Origin: Crambe crambe
Taxonomy: Eukaryota > Porifera > Demospongiae > Poecilosclerida > Crambeidae
Assembly: GCA_963924555.1 (NCBI GenBank)
Contig: OZ004589.1
Coordinates: 1,736,001 to 1,800,000 of the forward strand
Length of the DNA stretch: 64,000 nt
Direction: 5' to 3'
Part shown: piece by piece, positions 20,505 through 31,900 of the stretch
Layout of the letters: every line of letters begins with the position of its first letter
How positions within the stretch are numbered: the stretch's first letter is position 1
The notes under the pieces: generated by a model
What the model saw: only the letters and a program-made list of their open reading frames with translations
Told to the model about the DNA's origin: nothing
Databases searched by the model: none
Made by a program: the position numbers and the translations under genes

Positions 20505-20850
20505 CATCCTCAGCAAAAAAATTGTACATCTTTTTAATGCTACGCACAGTTCAAAAACATGAAACTCCTTTCCTTCATTTTCCCCAGCAGCTGCTGCATC
20601 GATAGGTACTTCACAGAGCCTGAAATTTGCTTCATAAGTTTTAATCCTCAGTTGTACCAAATTCTGTGATTGTAAAAGTAGCAGTGATCAAAAGCTTTAT
20701 CCAATATCTTCGAAATTTCATCATCAGATTCGGTATCTTGTAAGGCTTGAGTAACAGTCTCAGAGATTGTGGAGTTATTTTGGAATTCAATGATTCTTCA
20801 GTCTGACATGCAAACTCATCTTGGATGTCCTTTATGGTACCATGAGATAG
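20505..20850 (-). pseudogene. Inverted, deleted fragment of the death-domain gene last exon
   Basis: The minus strand aligns with 56670-57020 of the intact gene: KDIQDEF-, QTEESLN-, KITPQSLRLLLKPYKIP- and RLCEVPIDAAAAGENEGK-like segments in several frames. Internal deletions remove the middle. It lies in inverted orientation relative to the exons at 19319-20180. Confidence 0.8.
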
Positions 20851-21289
20851 TAAGATGGCTATGCTCTATCTTTGTAGCTAGTAATAATACTCAACTAGCT
20901 AGTTGAAGTTGCAGATTGGTTCTGCTGGTCCACTATTTTTCGGACTGGATAAGTGGGTGACAAGTGATGAATACTACCAGTACATAATGACATCCATAAC
21001 CATGCGGCTTAACCCTTGGCTAGTTTTTGGTCTAGGAGCTGGCTAAGCAAGAACCGCTCTTGCTATGCTAAGTTTACCAGACCCTTTCCCTCCTTGAGTT
21101 GGTAAAGGGTCTGGCTGTGTATGCGAGACTAATCATCATCATCATCTTATTTCAGAAATGGTTCATTCAAATGCTAGAATTTTTATACCACACTACTCAG
21201 AATTGACTATGTTATAATACTTTAATTAATAGCACGTCATTTTTCAACTTGCTGTATAGCTTCCTACAATGTAGCAGACATTTTTATGT

Positions 21290-21322
<33 letters not shown>

Positions 21323-22753
21323 ATACATGTGATTCTTGGACCTTGACCTTTTGTGTTTTTGTTTTTATTTTTGGACGTGATGTTATTCTGTATTCTGCAT
21401 CAACTTCGGATCAATTTTTGATAACAGCTTCTTTCACTCGCTCACTCCCATGAAGTACTGTTTACAAGCTGAGAGACTTGAAGAAGTTTGCTTTGCACAC
21501 ACAGAGCAGGGTTCTATCTACTGGGTGGGGAAGCTTCCCTCCCAAAAATTTCCATTGCAATTACTATTGTACATGTCCATTAACACCCCTGGACATGATG
21601 TGGCAATCACACACACCCCCATGAGGTTATGATGCCAGTGGATTAACCATAAAGTTACATGTTGCATGTATAGGAGTGTAATTCCTCATATCAACAAGTG
21701 GGCATGGTTTGATATCCAAAAAAAGGTGTGGTTAGGCAAAAGTGGGCATGGCCAAGGCAAAAATTTTCCCGTGCACAAGAACCCTGCAGAGTGTGAGTGT
21801 GTGAAATAGTGAGGCAGACCCCTGGAGAGTGTGAAATAGTGAGGCAGACCCCTAGAGAGTGTGAAATAGTGAGGCAGACCCCTAGAGAGTGTGAAATAGT
21901 GAGGCAGACGACCTGGCCACTAGGGCCTCTGCACTAGGCAGACCCCACCCCAGTGAGCTGGACCCCTCAGAGTGTACTCCTAGAGAGTCTAAGATAGTTG
22001 GTGGAATGGTTACTGGGAGTCCAGACTTCAATGGTATGATATGCAGTTTAATAAAGCACTCTGATAAGAACAATACTTCTTGTGGCCCAAAGGGAGAAGT
22101 CTGAAAAGAATCCATTTCGAAGTCTGAATGGACAACTTGTAACTCAAAACTCAAACCATTTCATGGAAGTGTTCTGTGTCACATTGAGGCAAAGAGTATG
22201 TGATATTATTAGCACTCTATGTATGTATGTATGTATGTATGTATGTATGTATGTATGTGTATGTATGTATGTATGTATATTTGTAGTGGGATTGTGTATT
22301 TTGGGTTTGTTGTAGTGACTTACTCAATTTTCTTATGTAGTTTGTACCACCAAGAGCCATGGCTATCTTCATTGTTCACTACTGCTGGCTAGGATCATAG
22401 TGTAAACATGCATGCCCCCCCACCTGGTGGATAGATCATGTCAGTACTATGACACAAGTTGTAGAGTATCCAGATAACAATGGTCACTTGTATAGCAAAA
22501 CATGTGGTGTGACCTCTTGACCTTTCATCTTGTGTATCTCAGTCCACTGTTTGTGTTGATGTGCTACCACCTATAGCTGATTTCATGATGTGCTTAACCA
22601 CAACAGACTTCAGCATGTGCGCGTGCAAGAGAGAATATTCCAGCCAGCTGTGGTGTATTTTCTAATTCCACTTCAAAAACAATACGATGATTTTGTTATC
22701 ACTGGGTGTGGTCACATTGATATTTCAACATTTTAATTACCTTCTCTCCCCAG
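20851..22753. other. Upstream region of p85 copy 2: duplicated DNA and simple repeats
   Basis: From about 21360 the sequence parallels 12090 onward (AAGCTGAGAGACTTGAA, CAATACTTCTTGTG, CATGCCCCCCCACCTG). Contains a poly-C run at 21291-21322, four 30-bp minisatellite units at about 21785-21915, and (ATGT)n at about 22216-22275. A short palindrome AGACCCTTTCCC/GGTAAAGGGTCTGG lies at about 21070-21112. No coding is seen. Confidence 0.7.
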
Positions 22754-22962
22754 ACCCTCCTATCCCACCACCACGTAACAAAGGAGGGAAGCGTTTCTCC
22801 AACACTCCCCCTGGACCTCCTACTGTACCTAAAAAAAAGAATCGTGAGTTTTTAAATGTGAAACCCTTTACCAAATATCACTATTTGGAGCATTTCCCCC
22901 CCTTTTCTCAGATGTCCTTCATCCATCCAAGACGGTTGGAGACCTTTCTCCACAGTTATCAG

Positions 22963-23010
<48 letters not shown>

Positions 23011-26000
23011 AATATTTGTTTGTAATAGTGAGGTTATTATTCCATGAAGATACTAAAAAAGCATGAAAATCTTAGTCCAGACATTCTGCACCAACGAATG
23101 ACATGCTCTTTTCATCCTCTCTCCCCTTCCCTCCCCTCCCCTCGGCTCCCCCTCCCTCCCCTTGGCTTCCCTCTCCTCCCCTTGCTGCAGGTTCTCCTTA
23201 CAACTCCCACAGCTCCTCCGCCCTCTCCCTTAGTGAGCAGTACCAGCACCAACAGTATCCCCCTCAACCCCACCACCCTCCCCCCGTCCACCCCTCCTAC
23301 ACCCAGTCCCATCAACCCTCTCCCAATTCTTTCATGAACTCCTTATCTGGCTCTCCGTCATCAAGTCCAAATTCCAGCGGGAATCCCCCTCCCCTCCCCA
23401 ACCAACATTTGTCTTCTAGGTCATCATTTGATCAGAGTCCGACCGACAGATACCCTCAGGGAAGGCAGTCCCATCCTTCTGGTACCCCTTCTAGGCTCGC
23501 CACCTCCAGTGGAGGGCCATCGACAACGTGAGTCCTCATTCATGTATTCATTGGGCTCGATAAAAGTAGCAAATTTGCATTGCCCCGAACTTCTGTCATG
23601 TGTTTGGATTATTTTCAGCCCTAAGGCTACTAGTAATCGCGAGTTAAAGGATGAAGAGATGAATTTGGTTTCTATCTGTCACATTATACGAAAATAGTAC
23701 CAAAAATATATGTGTATGTGAAATGTTTTAAGTACATCTCTCTATCTCAATTCTGCCCTGCAGCCTATCAGGAGATGATGCCTATATCACTCCTGACGTT
23801 GTGGACCACCTCCGCCAACAGTATTACCAGCAGCACTCCCAGCAGAGGCCACTGCCATCACCACACCCCCAAGTCATGCCCTCCTCTTATTGCTCACCTC
23901 TGGAAGAACAGGAGTGGTACTGGGGCAGCATTTCAAAGTATGTTGATGTTGTGAATGTTACTTGCTGACCCATTACTGATCCAAGGGAATGTCTCACTTG
24001 TTGACCCTTTACCGATCCTAGGAAAAGTGACTTGCTCACCCTTTACCAATCAGAGAGATATTCACTTGCTGACCCTTTACCGATTCAAGGGAAAGCAAGG
24101 TTTTTGGCTATTTTATCAGGGCAAGTGAAGTCATGTGAAAGAGGCTAGCACATTTTACCCCCATAGATATTGTACAATGAATGCTTGAGGCACTCTGGGT
24201 AGCCCTATTTTATACGTCTCTCTTTCCCCTTCAGAGAGGAGGTAACAGACATCATGAAGGAGATGCCCAATGGAGCCTTCTTGGTTCGAGATGCAGCCAG
24301 AGTGCCCGGCTATTACACCCTGACCTTACGCAAGGCTGGAGTCAACCGTCTCATAAGAATCATGCACAAAGATGGACTCTATGGCTTTGCAGAACCTCTG
24401 GAATTCACCTCAGTCATGTCCCTGGTCGACTACTACAAGGAGCACTCTCTGGCCCCCTACAGTCCGAAGTTGGACATCACCCTCGGCCAACCTGTCTCTC
24501 GGAAACTTCTGAATGATGACATGGACCGGATGGATATGACAGACGAGCACATTATTGACAGGTTGCGCAAATTGGATGAAAAACTGAAGACTAAGAGCAA
24601 GGAATACAACAGTCAGAAACAGAGGGTTGAAAAAATGAATGAGGTTAGGAGAAATGGTTCGATGTATGGATGAAAGCAACAAATGTGGAAAAGCTCCTTG
24701 CTAGAAGACTAGAGTAGTTCATTGCCATAGTTCTGATGTGTTGATGCATTTCACACTCTTTCCTCTTTCTCTCCTTCTCTCCCTCCTCCTCTTTCTCCCT
24801 CCCCCTCTCTCCCTCCCCTCTCTATCCTTCCCCTTTCCTCTCCCTCCCCTTTCCTCCCCCTCCCCTCCCCCTCCCCTCTCCCTCCCCCTCCCCTCCCCCT
24901 TCCCCTGTAGGAATTGAAGAACATGAGAACAGACATAGCAGCACAGGAGGAGATCATTGCAGTGTACAGTGAGAGTATGAAGAAGCATGAAAAACATCAT
25001 AACTCGTGTCCTCCTTCTCTCAAAGAAGTGTAAGTGTGCAAAGATACAGTAAGATGATCAGCAAGTTATTAACAAGATCAAGTTAGAAAGGAAATGAGAA
25101 TTTTCCAAGTGTGTGAAACATTAGTGTTGAATGTCCAATCAAATTCCGGAACGTGTAGCCAGTCAAATTATACCAGTGCTTATGATAATCTACACCAAAT
25201 TTCCAGACTATGGCCACTAGTAGTCACGAGATATGGTGAGCCAAGAGTGGCCAAAAATGAATAATGGATGTGTCTAATATTTTACTTCTACTTACGACTA
25301 TTTCTTGTCCAAGAAAATTTCATGCTACGAAACTTGAAACTATTCTGCTGATTAAAATTCCATTTGTCTTGATGATCCAGATTGCGGGTGAACTATGAAC
25401 TCCTTCAGAGAAGGTTTCGAAGCAACAAAGACATCGAAGAGGGACTGCGAGATAAGATCACTCGTACAGAGTCCACAAAGAACAGGGTTGATATCGATCT
25501 CAATAACTTGAAGCCAGAGATCAAGAAGATGCAGTCAGAGAAAGGGATGCTCTATCGGTAAGCTGGCTCATCAGGTTTTCAATATGAATACCCTGAAGTC
25601 ATTAAAGGAGTCAGGACACCATTATAATTGAGGGTGGGCATGGACATACTTTTTACACATATCTTGCCTTTAAACTCTCAAATCTGAGCTTTTTTGTGTC
25701 TTGTCTTGTTGCTTTTTAAGGACACTCCTGAAGAAGCTTTCCACGTGGTTCCCACAGTATATACAGTACTTAGTAACATCATTTTTGACTGCAATTCTAG
25801 GATTTTGAATAAACGTGGGATGACTAACAACGAGGTTGCTAGTCGTATCCAAGGTGTCGGGAGTGAGGAAGACGAGGAAGAGGAAGGTCCCTATGCCACG
25901 TATGCCATGCTCCACACCATCAGGAAAGAGTAAGTCTGTATCCAATATGATGTCTAATTTATTATGTCTTTTCAACTTTTCATGATTAGTTTTTAGTATG

Positions 26001-27888
26001 CATAAGTAGATGATCCTTACCTTCTACTAGTAAGGGTTAGTCATCACCAACAATTTTGGTAAGGGTCATCATGAATAAGAATTCCTGGTTATCCTTACCT
26101 AATTGTGTGGATGATGTGTTCTGATAATATACATATAGGAATTCATACCAGTTGGATTAATACTGTTACCAACCTCTGATCCTGGAGCTCTAGGTTGATA
26201 AATCACTTGCCAATTAACCTCTGATGCATGTGCCAACCTCTGATCCTGGAGAGGTTGATAATGACTTCTTATCTTAGAGAGGTTGATAAATGTTGGTCAA
26301 CCTGTAACAAGGAACCATTCTATATAATGCTCATCTTTATATTTTTAGATCCGACTACCAAAGGATATCAGAGGAAATCAGGAAAAGAGGGCATCGATCA
26401 CCTCCTCCCCCTCCCAACCCAAGGAATCCAAAGATCCATGAACCCCTTCCCCCTCTTCCTACTCGTGGGGAACCACCCCCTCGGAACATCCCCCGTGAAC
26501 CCCCAACAAGAGGACGTATTGACACAGTGGTGGGGAGGCCACCCCCACAGACTGAGGAATTTGATGTAAGGGAATGTGTGGGGAGATCCCCACAATTAAC
26601 CTATAGCTAACAGATTGAAGAATCAGACCCAAGTAACTAATCCACACTTAAAATTATACATTTCTGACTCTAGGGACACTTGATAACGGCAGCACAGCTC
26701 AACTTGTCTCGAGATATGCCACACTTGAAACAGAGTAACTGGATGAACCCCAACCTATCGTGAGTCTTGGTACAGCCATAAGAGGGCAGGGTCAAAAATG
26801 AAAATAGAAGCAAACTTTATGGTTTAGTTTAATTCAGTACAGCTATGTAACTTGATGTTGTACCCTCCCTCTCTCTATCTCTGACAGGAATGGGGAGTCC
26901 AGGGAGAGACTGACTGGCAAACGCAATGGGACATTTCTTATTCGTCCAAAGGCAGGAATTGACGATGGCTCCCTACTACCTGCACCCATACATTCACATA
27001 CCATAGACATAGTGTGAGTCAATCTCCTTCAATGTAGACTCAAGATGTACTTACTGGGAGGGTTAGAAGAATAGAGGCAACTAGGAAATTGCTTCAATGT
27101 TTAAGTACTAGAGGGTAAGGTAACCTGGGGTAATTTTGGATGCGGGGTAATTCCAGACACCGGCTCCTTAAAAACAACTAATTCTGCTTTACCTCTCCAC
27201 CAACTCTTATATAATGCTGGATCTAATAAACCGCTGATCTCCTGCAAGCCAACCTGTACCATGACTTTTCCAAAGACTGCAGAGCGGTGAAAATAAAAAA
27301 GCTAGGTTATACGTAGTTAGCATTAAGACTAAAGTTTCACTCTAGGGTAGCAACCCTGGACTGTTCTATGTTCTGGGTAAGCAGCGTGCCGAGTGTCCTG
27401 AATTACCCCACCCACAAATTTGACACCACTCGAACATTTTTAAATATTGCAACAAAACTATAGAAGTTTGGTATTCCAGAGTTGCTTCGTAAGTAGAGGA
27501 GGGAATTAGCTTTCCAATATACTTTATTGCAGGAAGAAGAGCAGCTTTTGTAAAAAGTGTTCGTTTTACCTTATGTAGGTACTTGATATCATGATGAGGA
27601 CCAATCTAATTCTGCATGTTCTTTTGCATAATTATGTTTAGTGAATGCAATGATACATGTACTCACACATGTGATAATTTTATGATCACTTGCATGCACA
27701 TTTATAGTGATCAAGGGAGGTTTAAGAAGATACCAGTGTTCCGAAATCCCAATGGCGGCTATGGCTTTGCTCCTCCGTACGAGTTTGACTCCCTGTCTAC
27801 TCTAGTGCTGTACTATGCCACAAACACGATGGAAAAACACAACCGTGGCTTAGAGACCACTCTTATGTACCCTGCCTTTTGCCCCTAA
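22754..27888 (+). CDS. PI3-kinase p85-like regulatory subunit, copy 2 (tandem duplicate)
   Basis: Exons 22754-22843, 23191-23527, 23764-23937, 24235-24643, 24911-25029, 25381-25557, 25801-25929, 26349-26565, 26674-26759, 26888-27013, 27708-27888. All phases close and no stop interrupts, giving about 682 codons once a first exon contributing one base is added. The domain order is that of copy 1: proline-rich, N-SH2 (EWYWGSISK, GAFLVRDAARV), coiled coil, proline linker (EPPPRNIPREPP), C-SH2. Differences include FLIR instead of FLVR in the C-SH2, a two-codon-shorter acidic exon, and loss of an SSFSSHHV-like stretch in exon 3. The start exon is unclear: no MAA-type exon sits upstream, but ATGGGAG|GTAAGT at 19319 has a compatible phase. 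Intact reading suggests a functional gene. Confidence 0.85.
24235..24643 (+). CDS. p85 copy 2 exon: N-SH2 body
   Basis: Same length (409 nt) and splice context as the copy 1 exon, with FLVRDAARVPGYYTL kept. Most differences from copy 1 are silent or conservative, for example RTLDEDLK to RKLDEKLK, which hints that the sequence has been under protein-level constraint since duplication. Confidence 0.92.
24760..24908. repeat. Polypyrimidine intron tract, copy 2
   Basis: CCCTCCCC/CTCTCC-rich pure pyrimidine tract immediately before the acceptor of the 24911 exon. It is expanded relative to the copy 1 counterpart at 16030-16158. Confidence 0.85.
26674..27888 (+). CDS. p85 copy 2 exons: C-terminal SH2 and stop
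   Basis: Exons 26674-26759, 26888-27013 and 27708-27888. Encodes SNWMNPNLSNGESRERL, GTFLIRPKAGIDDG and GGYGFAPPYEFDSL ... YPAFCP-stop. The pocket arginine is kept; the preceding Val has become Ile. The intron before the last exon is longer than in copy 1 because of inserted repeat DNA at about 27111-27590. Confidence 0.9.
27111..27590. mobile_element. Probable degenerate MITE with GGGTAATT-type ends in a p85 copy 2 intron
   Basis: Present in copy 2 but absent from the equivalent intron of copy 1. Begins GGGTAAGGTAACCTGGGGTA and contains GGGGTAATTCC near its left side and GAATTACCCCACCC at about 27400. These resemble the ends of the 43893-44812 element. Exact borders are uncertain. Confidence 0.5.
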
Positions 27889-28565
27889 CATTATTGAGTA
27901 TTTTTTTTGTTTTTTTTGTTGTTTTTTTGTTTTTTTTTGTTTTGTTTTTGTTGTTGTTGTTGTTGTTTTGTTTTTTATTTATTTATTTTTTTGGCTCCAT
28001 GTAGCTAGCCTATTGGAACTGAGATTTTTTGTGTGCATACTTTATTTACTGTATAATTATGCTTTGCAGTAACGGTTTAACTTTTACAGAGATTACCTTC
28101 TACAGAGATTACGGAGGCATAGATGTAAGAAAAGGAGATCATTTCAATTGGGGGGGGGGGCACTTAATTAACCAATGTGTATGAGAAGAAAACATTCTTA
28201 TAACAATTACAAGCTATCATGCAAGATATACAGTACATGCAGTTAATATTAGTACTGTAGATTTCAGGATGGTTGTCAGTAAGGAATGAGAAATAGGTAG
28301 TGGCTTACAAGGACCTAAGAAACCTGATCCTTTTATGTCCTATACAATCCATGCAGTTCATAGGACAAACTGTATCCACCTATCCCCCTAACCTTCCTGA
28401 CAACCAACCAGCAATGGGCGGTAGCAAGGGTCACCAGCTACGTATTGAGGTTTTACTACGGTCGAGTCCCAGGGGATTTACCTGCGTCACATAGACTAGT
28501 ATAGTTGCGCCAATGCAAATGTCACATGCACAGGCTGCACCGTTTTTACAGCTGATCTGATCATC
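27889..28565. other. Intergenic region between p85 copy 2 and the chimeric SH2 gene
   Basis: Starts with T/GT-rich low-complexity sequence (about 27900-27985), then unremarkable AT-rich DNA with a G-run at about 28151-28160. No coding exon or paired inverted ends were recognised. Confidence 0.6.
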
Positions 28566-28905
28566 ATGTATACGTATGCAAAAGGATCCCAAGCGGATTC
28601 TGATAAAGACTGGTACCATGGAGAGCTCACTAAGGATCAGGCTGAAGAGGCGTTGAGAGGCGGTGGTTCTAGTAACTGCTTCCTCGTTCGAGAGAGTAAT
28701 GGTTCCCTTGTCCTGTCCTTGAGGCACCATGATATAAAACACATCAAAATAGAACGTGGACCAGGCTGGTACCAACTGGAGCACCACATCCAATCACCAG
28801 AGAAACGCTTCAGTGACCTGAACGAACTGGTTTCTCATTATTGTATTAATGGTATTGAATCGACAAGCCTGGGAATAGCTTGTAAAAAAATCAGTCATCA
28901 TGCAG
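28566..28905 (+). CDS. SH2 domain exon 1 of the chimeric gene
   Basis: One exon carries a whole SH2: DKDWYHGELTKDQAEEALR, SSNCFLVRESNGSLVLSL, IKHIKIERGPGWY, KRFSDLNELVSHYC. Start ATG at 28566 (MYTYAKGSQ); alternatively the exon begins at an acceptor AAAAG|GATCC, as in the 45734 copy. It resembles the SH2 of tyrosine kinases and RasGAP more than p85. Confidence 0.85.
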
Positions 28906-31900
28906 GTATGTCCAGCCTTTAGGCCACTACAATATGATTCATTGTTTCTTATCACTACCCAGCCTTGAAAAGCATGCGGGCGGGCGGTTATTATCATTAC
29001 TCATTATCATTATCACCTTATATGGAAGCACTACACTCTTATTTTTAGTATCATCTTATTTGGAATTGTTTACTATGAAAAGTTCAAAGTACATGTACTG
29101 AATGGTATTTATACAAAAGAGAAATGGTAAAAAAGTCAATACAGAAAACAATGACTACTTTTTTGAAATTTTCGGCTTTGAACAAATGTATACATTAACC
29201 TCATCTGACCTCCAAAACAGGCCATGTTCTTCAAGGTAGTCAACAAGGGCATTAAATAATTTGTCATTATTTCTTTTGATAGTTTTTGAAGGAGTTTTAG
29301 GTTGGACAAGTGCTTGCTGTGTACACTACGACTCTGAGGTTGATTCATGGAAACAAGCTCATTCACTATTTTCATCAAACTCGACCACAACTGGAGACAG
29401 TGTCAATTCAGGTTCAGCTCGATCCAAAAGTCTGTCCCTTTTATTCCCAATAAACACATCTGTGAGATCTAAAAATAAATAAATAAATAAGCTTACAATG
29501 TTTTAAAGCTTAGCTGGTAGCCTAGCTGCCAGCTTTTTCTCCAGCTACAACATAGCTGCTACTACTAGTCAGAAACTAGCTACTAGCCAGCTTTTTCTCC
29601 AGCTACAACATAACTGCTACTAGCTAGAACTAGCTACCCTAGCTATAGCTCGCCAATAAGTTCTCATTAAATTTAGTACCTCAGTAGTTCCAGTTTCTTC
29701 AGCTTTGGAAGGAGCACAGTTTCAAAGAACCCTTGAATGGATATATTTCCTGAATGGCACTCAATAATCTGCCAAGGAAGCAGTGGTTTACTCCCTTTCA
29801 CCACTGTAACACTCAAGAAAACTATGGCCGCTGATAATAGGTGGTGAGCACTATTAAAATTTCCACCACGTGGCCAAATAATGAGATTTTTGTGATTTGA
29901 GGCAGTGCTAATTTAATTGATGCGGGGCGGTTGATGAGAAACAATGAATCATGTTGTAGTGGCCTTAGCTATCATTGAATTTACAATTATTGAATCCCAC
30001 ATTACCACAAGTTGACAGATCAACAGTTTGGTGCGCCAGATGCCTGATAGCTACCCAGCATTATTTTTCGTCTGGGCCTAGCTACTGTGTCAAAATTTAA
30101 TCATGAATTTCAGCAATTAGCTAGCTAGCATAATCTGCTGATGCTTGGGTATAGTTCCATATAGCTACTACCTCACATTCTCCAGCTCTGAATATGTACT
30201 CTGAGAAACTGGGAACCCTACTTTTGAAGAAATAGTATGCTGTGTTATCAATAAAAATAGCTAAATATAGCTATTGTATAAAAGTTGGATCACTGCAGAA
30301 GAAAGTTTACCAGCTTGTGAAACAGCAATGCTATAGCCTCGTTCTCCCAGGCCAATTTTTTAAAATGGGCCTGGGAATGAGGCTAAGCAATGGCTAGTTA
30401 TAGAATGTTAGCAGGAAGTGACCAATTTAAAGAGTACACTGACTTCAGAGCAATCAACTTCAGAGCAGCCTTATCTAACTTCAAACTGGACAAGGCATGC
30501 TGCAGTCCAGCAGAAAACTCATCTTCCATTTTTCCTTCAAGTTTTAACTATCATAATTCTTTGCGGGGCTTAAATTATATGTAGTTCACTAGTGCAGTTT
30601 ACAGATTTTCTGGTTGCTACATTTTCATACATGCAGGAATGAGGAGGCTATACAACTGTACCAATCAGATGCAGAATCAACTAAATCTTAACAGTGAGCT
30701 TTGATGCATGGAATATTGCATTGATAATTATTTGAGTCAAAAATTCCTTCTAAAGTCTATTCGCGTTCACCTTGACCTTCTTATATCTGCGATAACTTGC
30801 TCAATTCTTGACCAATTTCAAAATTTCAAACACCAGCAGCTAGCTAATTATCTGAGATTTATGATGGTGCTTTTTATAAAGACCAATTCCTTACCAGTAA
30901 AAAGTTAGCTGTATATCCCATAAGCAAAGTATGGAGCTGCCATTCACCACAAGGAGTATAGTGCGCGCACATTGCGCGCGATAAAGCAACAACAATGGCT
31001 ACCAGGTGCTACTGATTCTCGAGTAAGTTAGCCAGCTTACGTGAGTAACTGCTGGTTAAAACTAAGAAATATGAATTATAGAATAGTTCAACTAACTAGA
31101 AAACTGAATCACAGAATCTTTTAGCTAACTAGATCGATAGAATCAATGAGAAGTCACATTTTCAAGTTTAACTACAATATTCAAATCACTGCTAAACTTC
31201 CCAGCAATTTAGCTTATACAGAACACACAGAACAATCATTGCTAAACCCTCCAGGAGTTGCTGGGATCAGGAAAGGAAGGAGCAGGATGTCAGCTGAACC
31301 ACCCTACCTCTCTGGGGATTGTCCAGTAGAAGAACAGGGCAGAAGTCCAGGAAGAGTCATGGCAGGCTAGTCTCGCGCGCCCGCCCCTCCAAAATAAAAT
31401 CGGAGGGCGCGCGAGACTAATGGCAGACATGATAGAAAGTCACGCAAAAACGAGAAAAGAAACGAGAAAAGAACTTGATAACACATGGCTTGGCTCCAAT
31501 TACCCGCGCATACTTCTAGCCATAACTATGTGGCTAATCGCGTTCTTACGTAAGCTTACTATACCACAGCAACTTCTGGGGGCCAAGGTGAATGCGAATA
31601 GACTTTAGCTATTGCACCTTGCATGCATGCGCACTGTGGAGGGACAGCCTCACATGAACTTCCTGTGTGCATGTGTGTGCGTGTATGTGTGTGTTCTGTT
31701 CTGTGTCTGTCATCCTTTATTCATTGTCACCTGTATGTGTGTATGTGTGTGTTCATCATTATTCTGTTCTGTGTCTGTCATCCTTTATTCATTATCACAT
31801 GTATGTGTTTAGCCTATTCTTTTGTCACCCTTCCAGTGTGTGTTCTAGAAGTTTCTGTTAAAGTGTGAATGTTACTATATTTAGCCATCTGTGGACTTTA

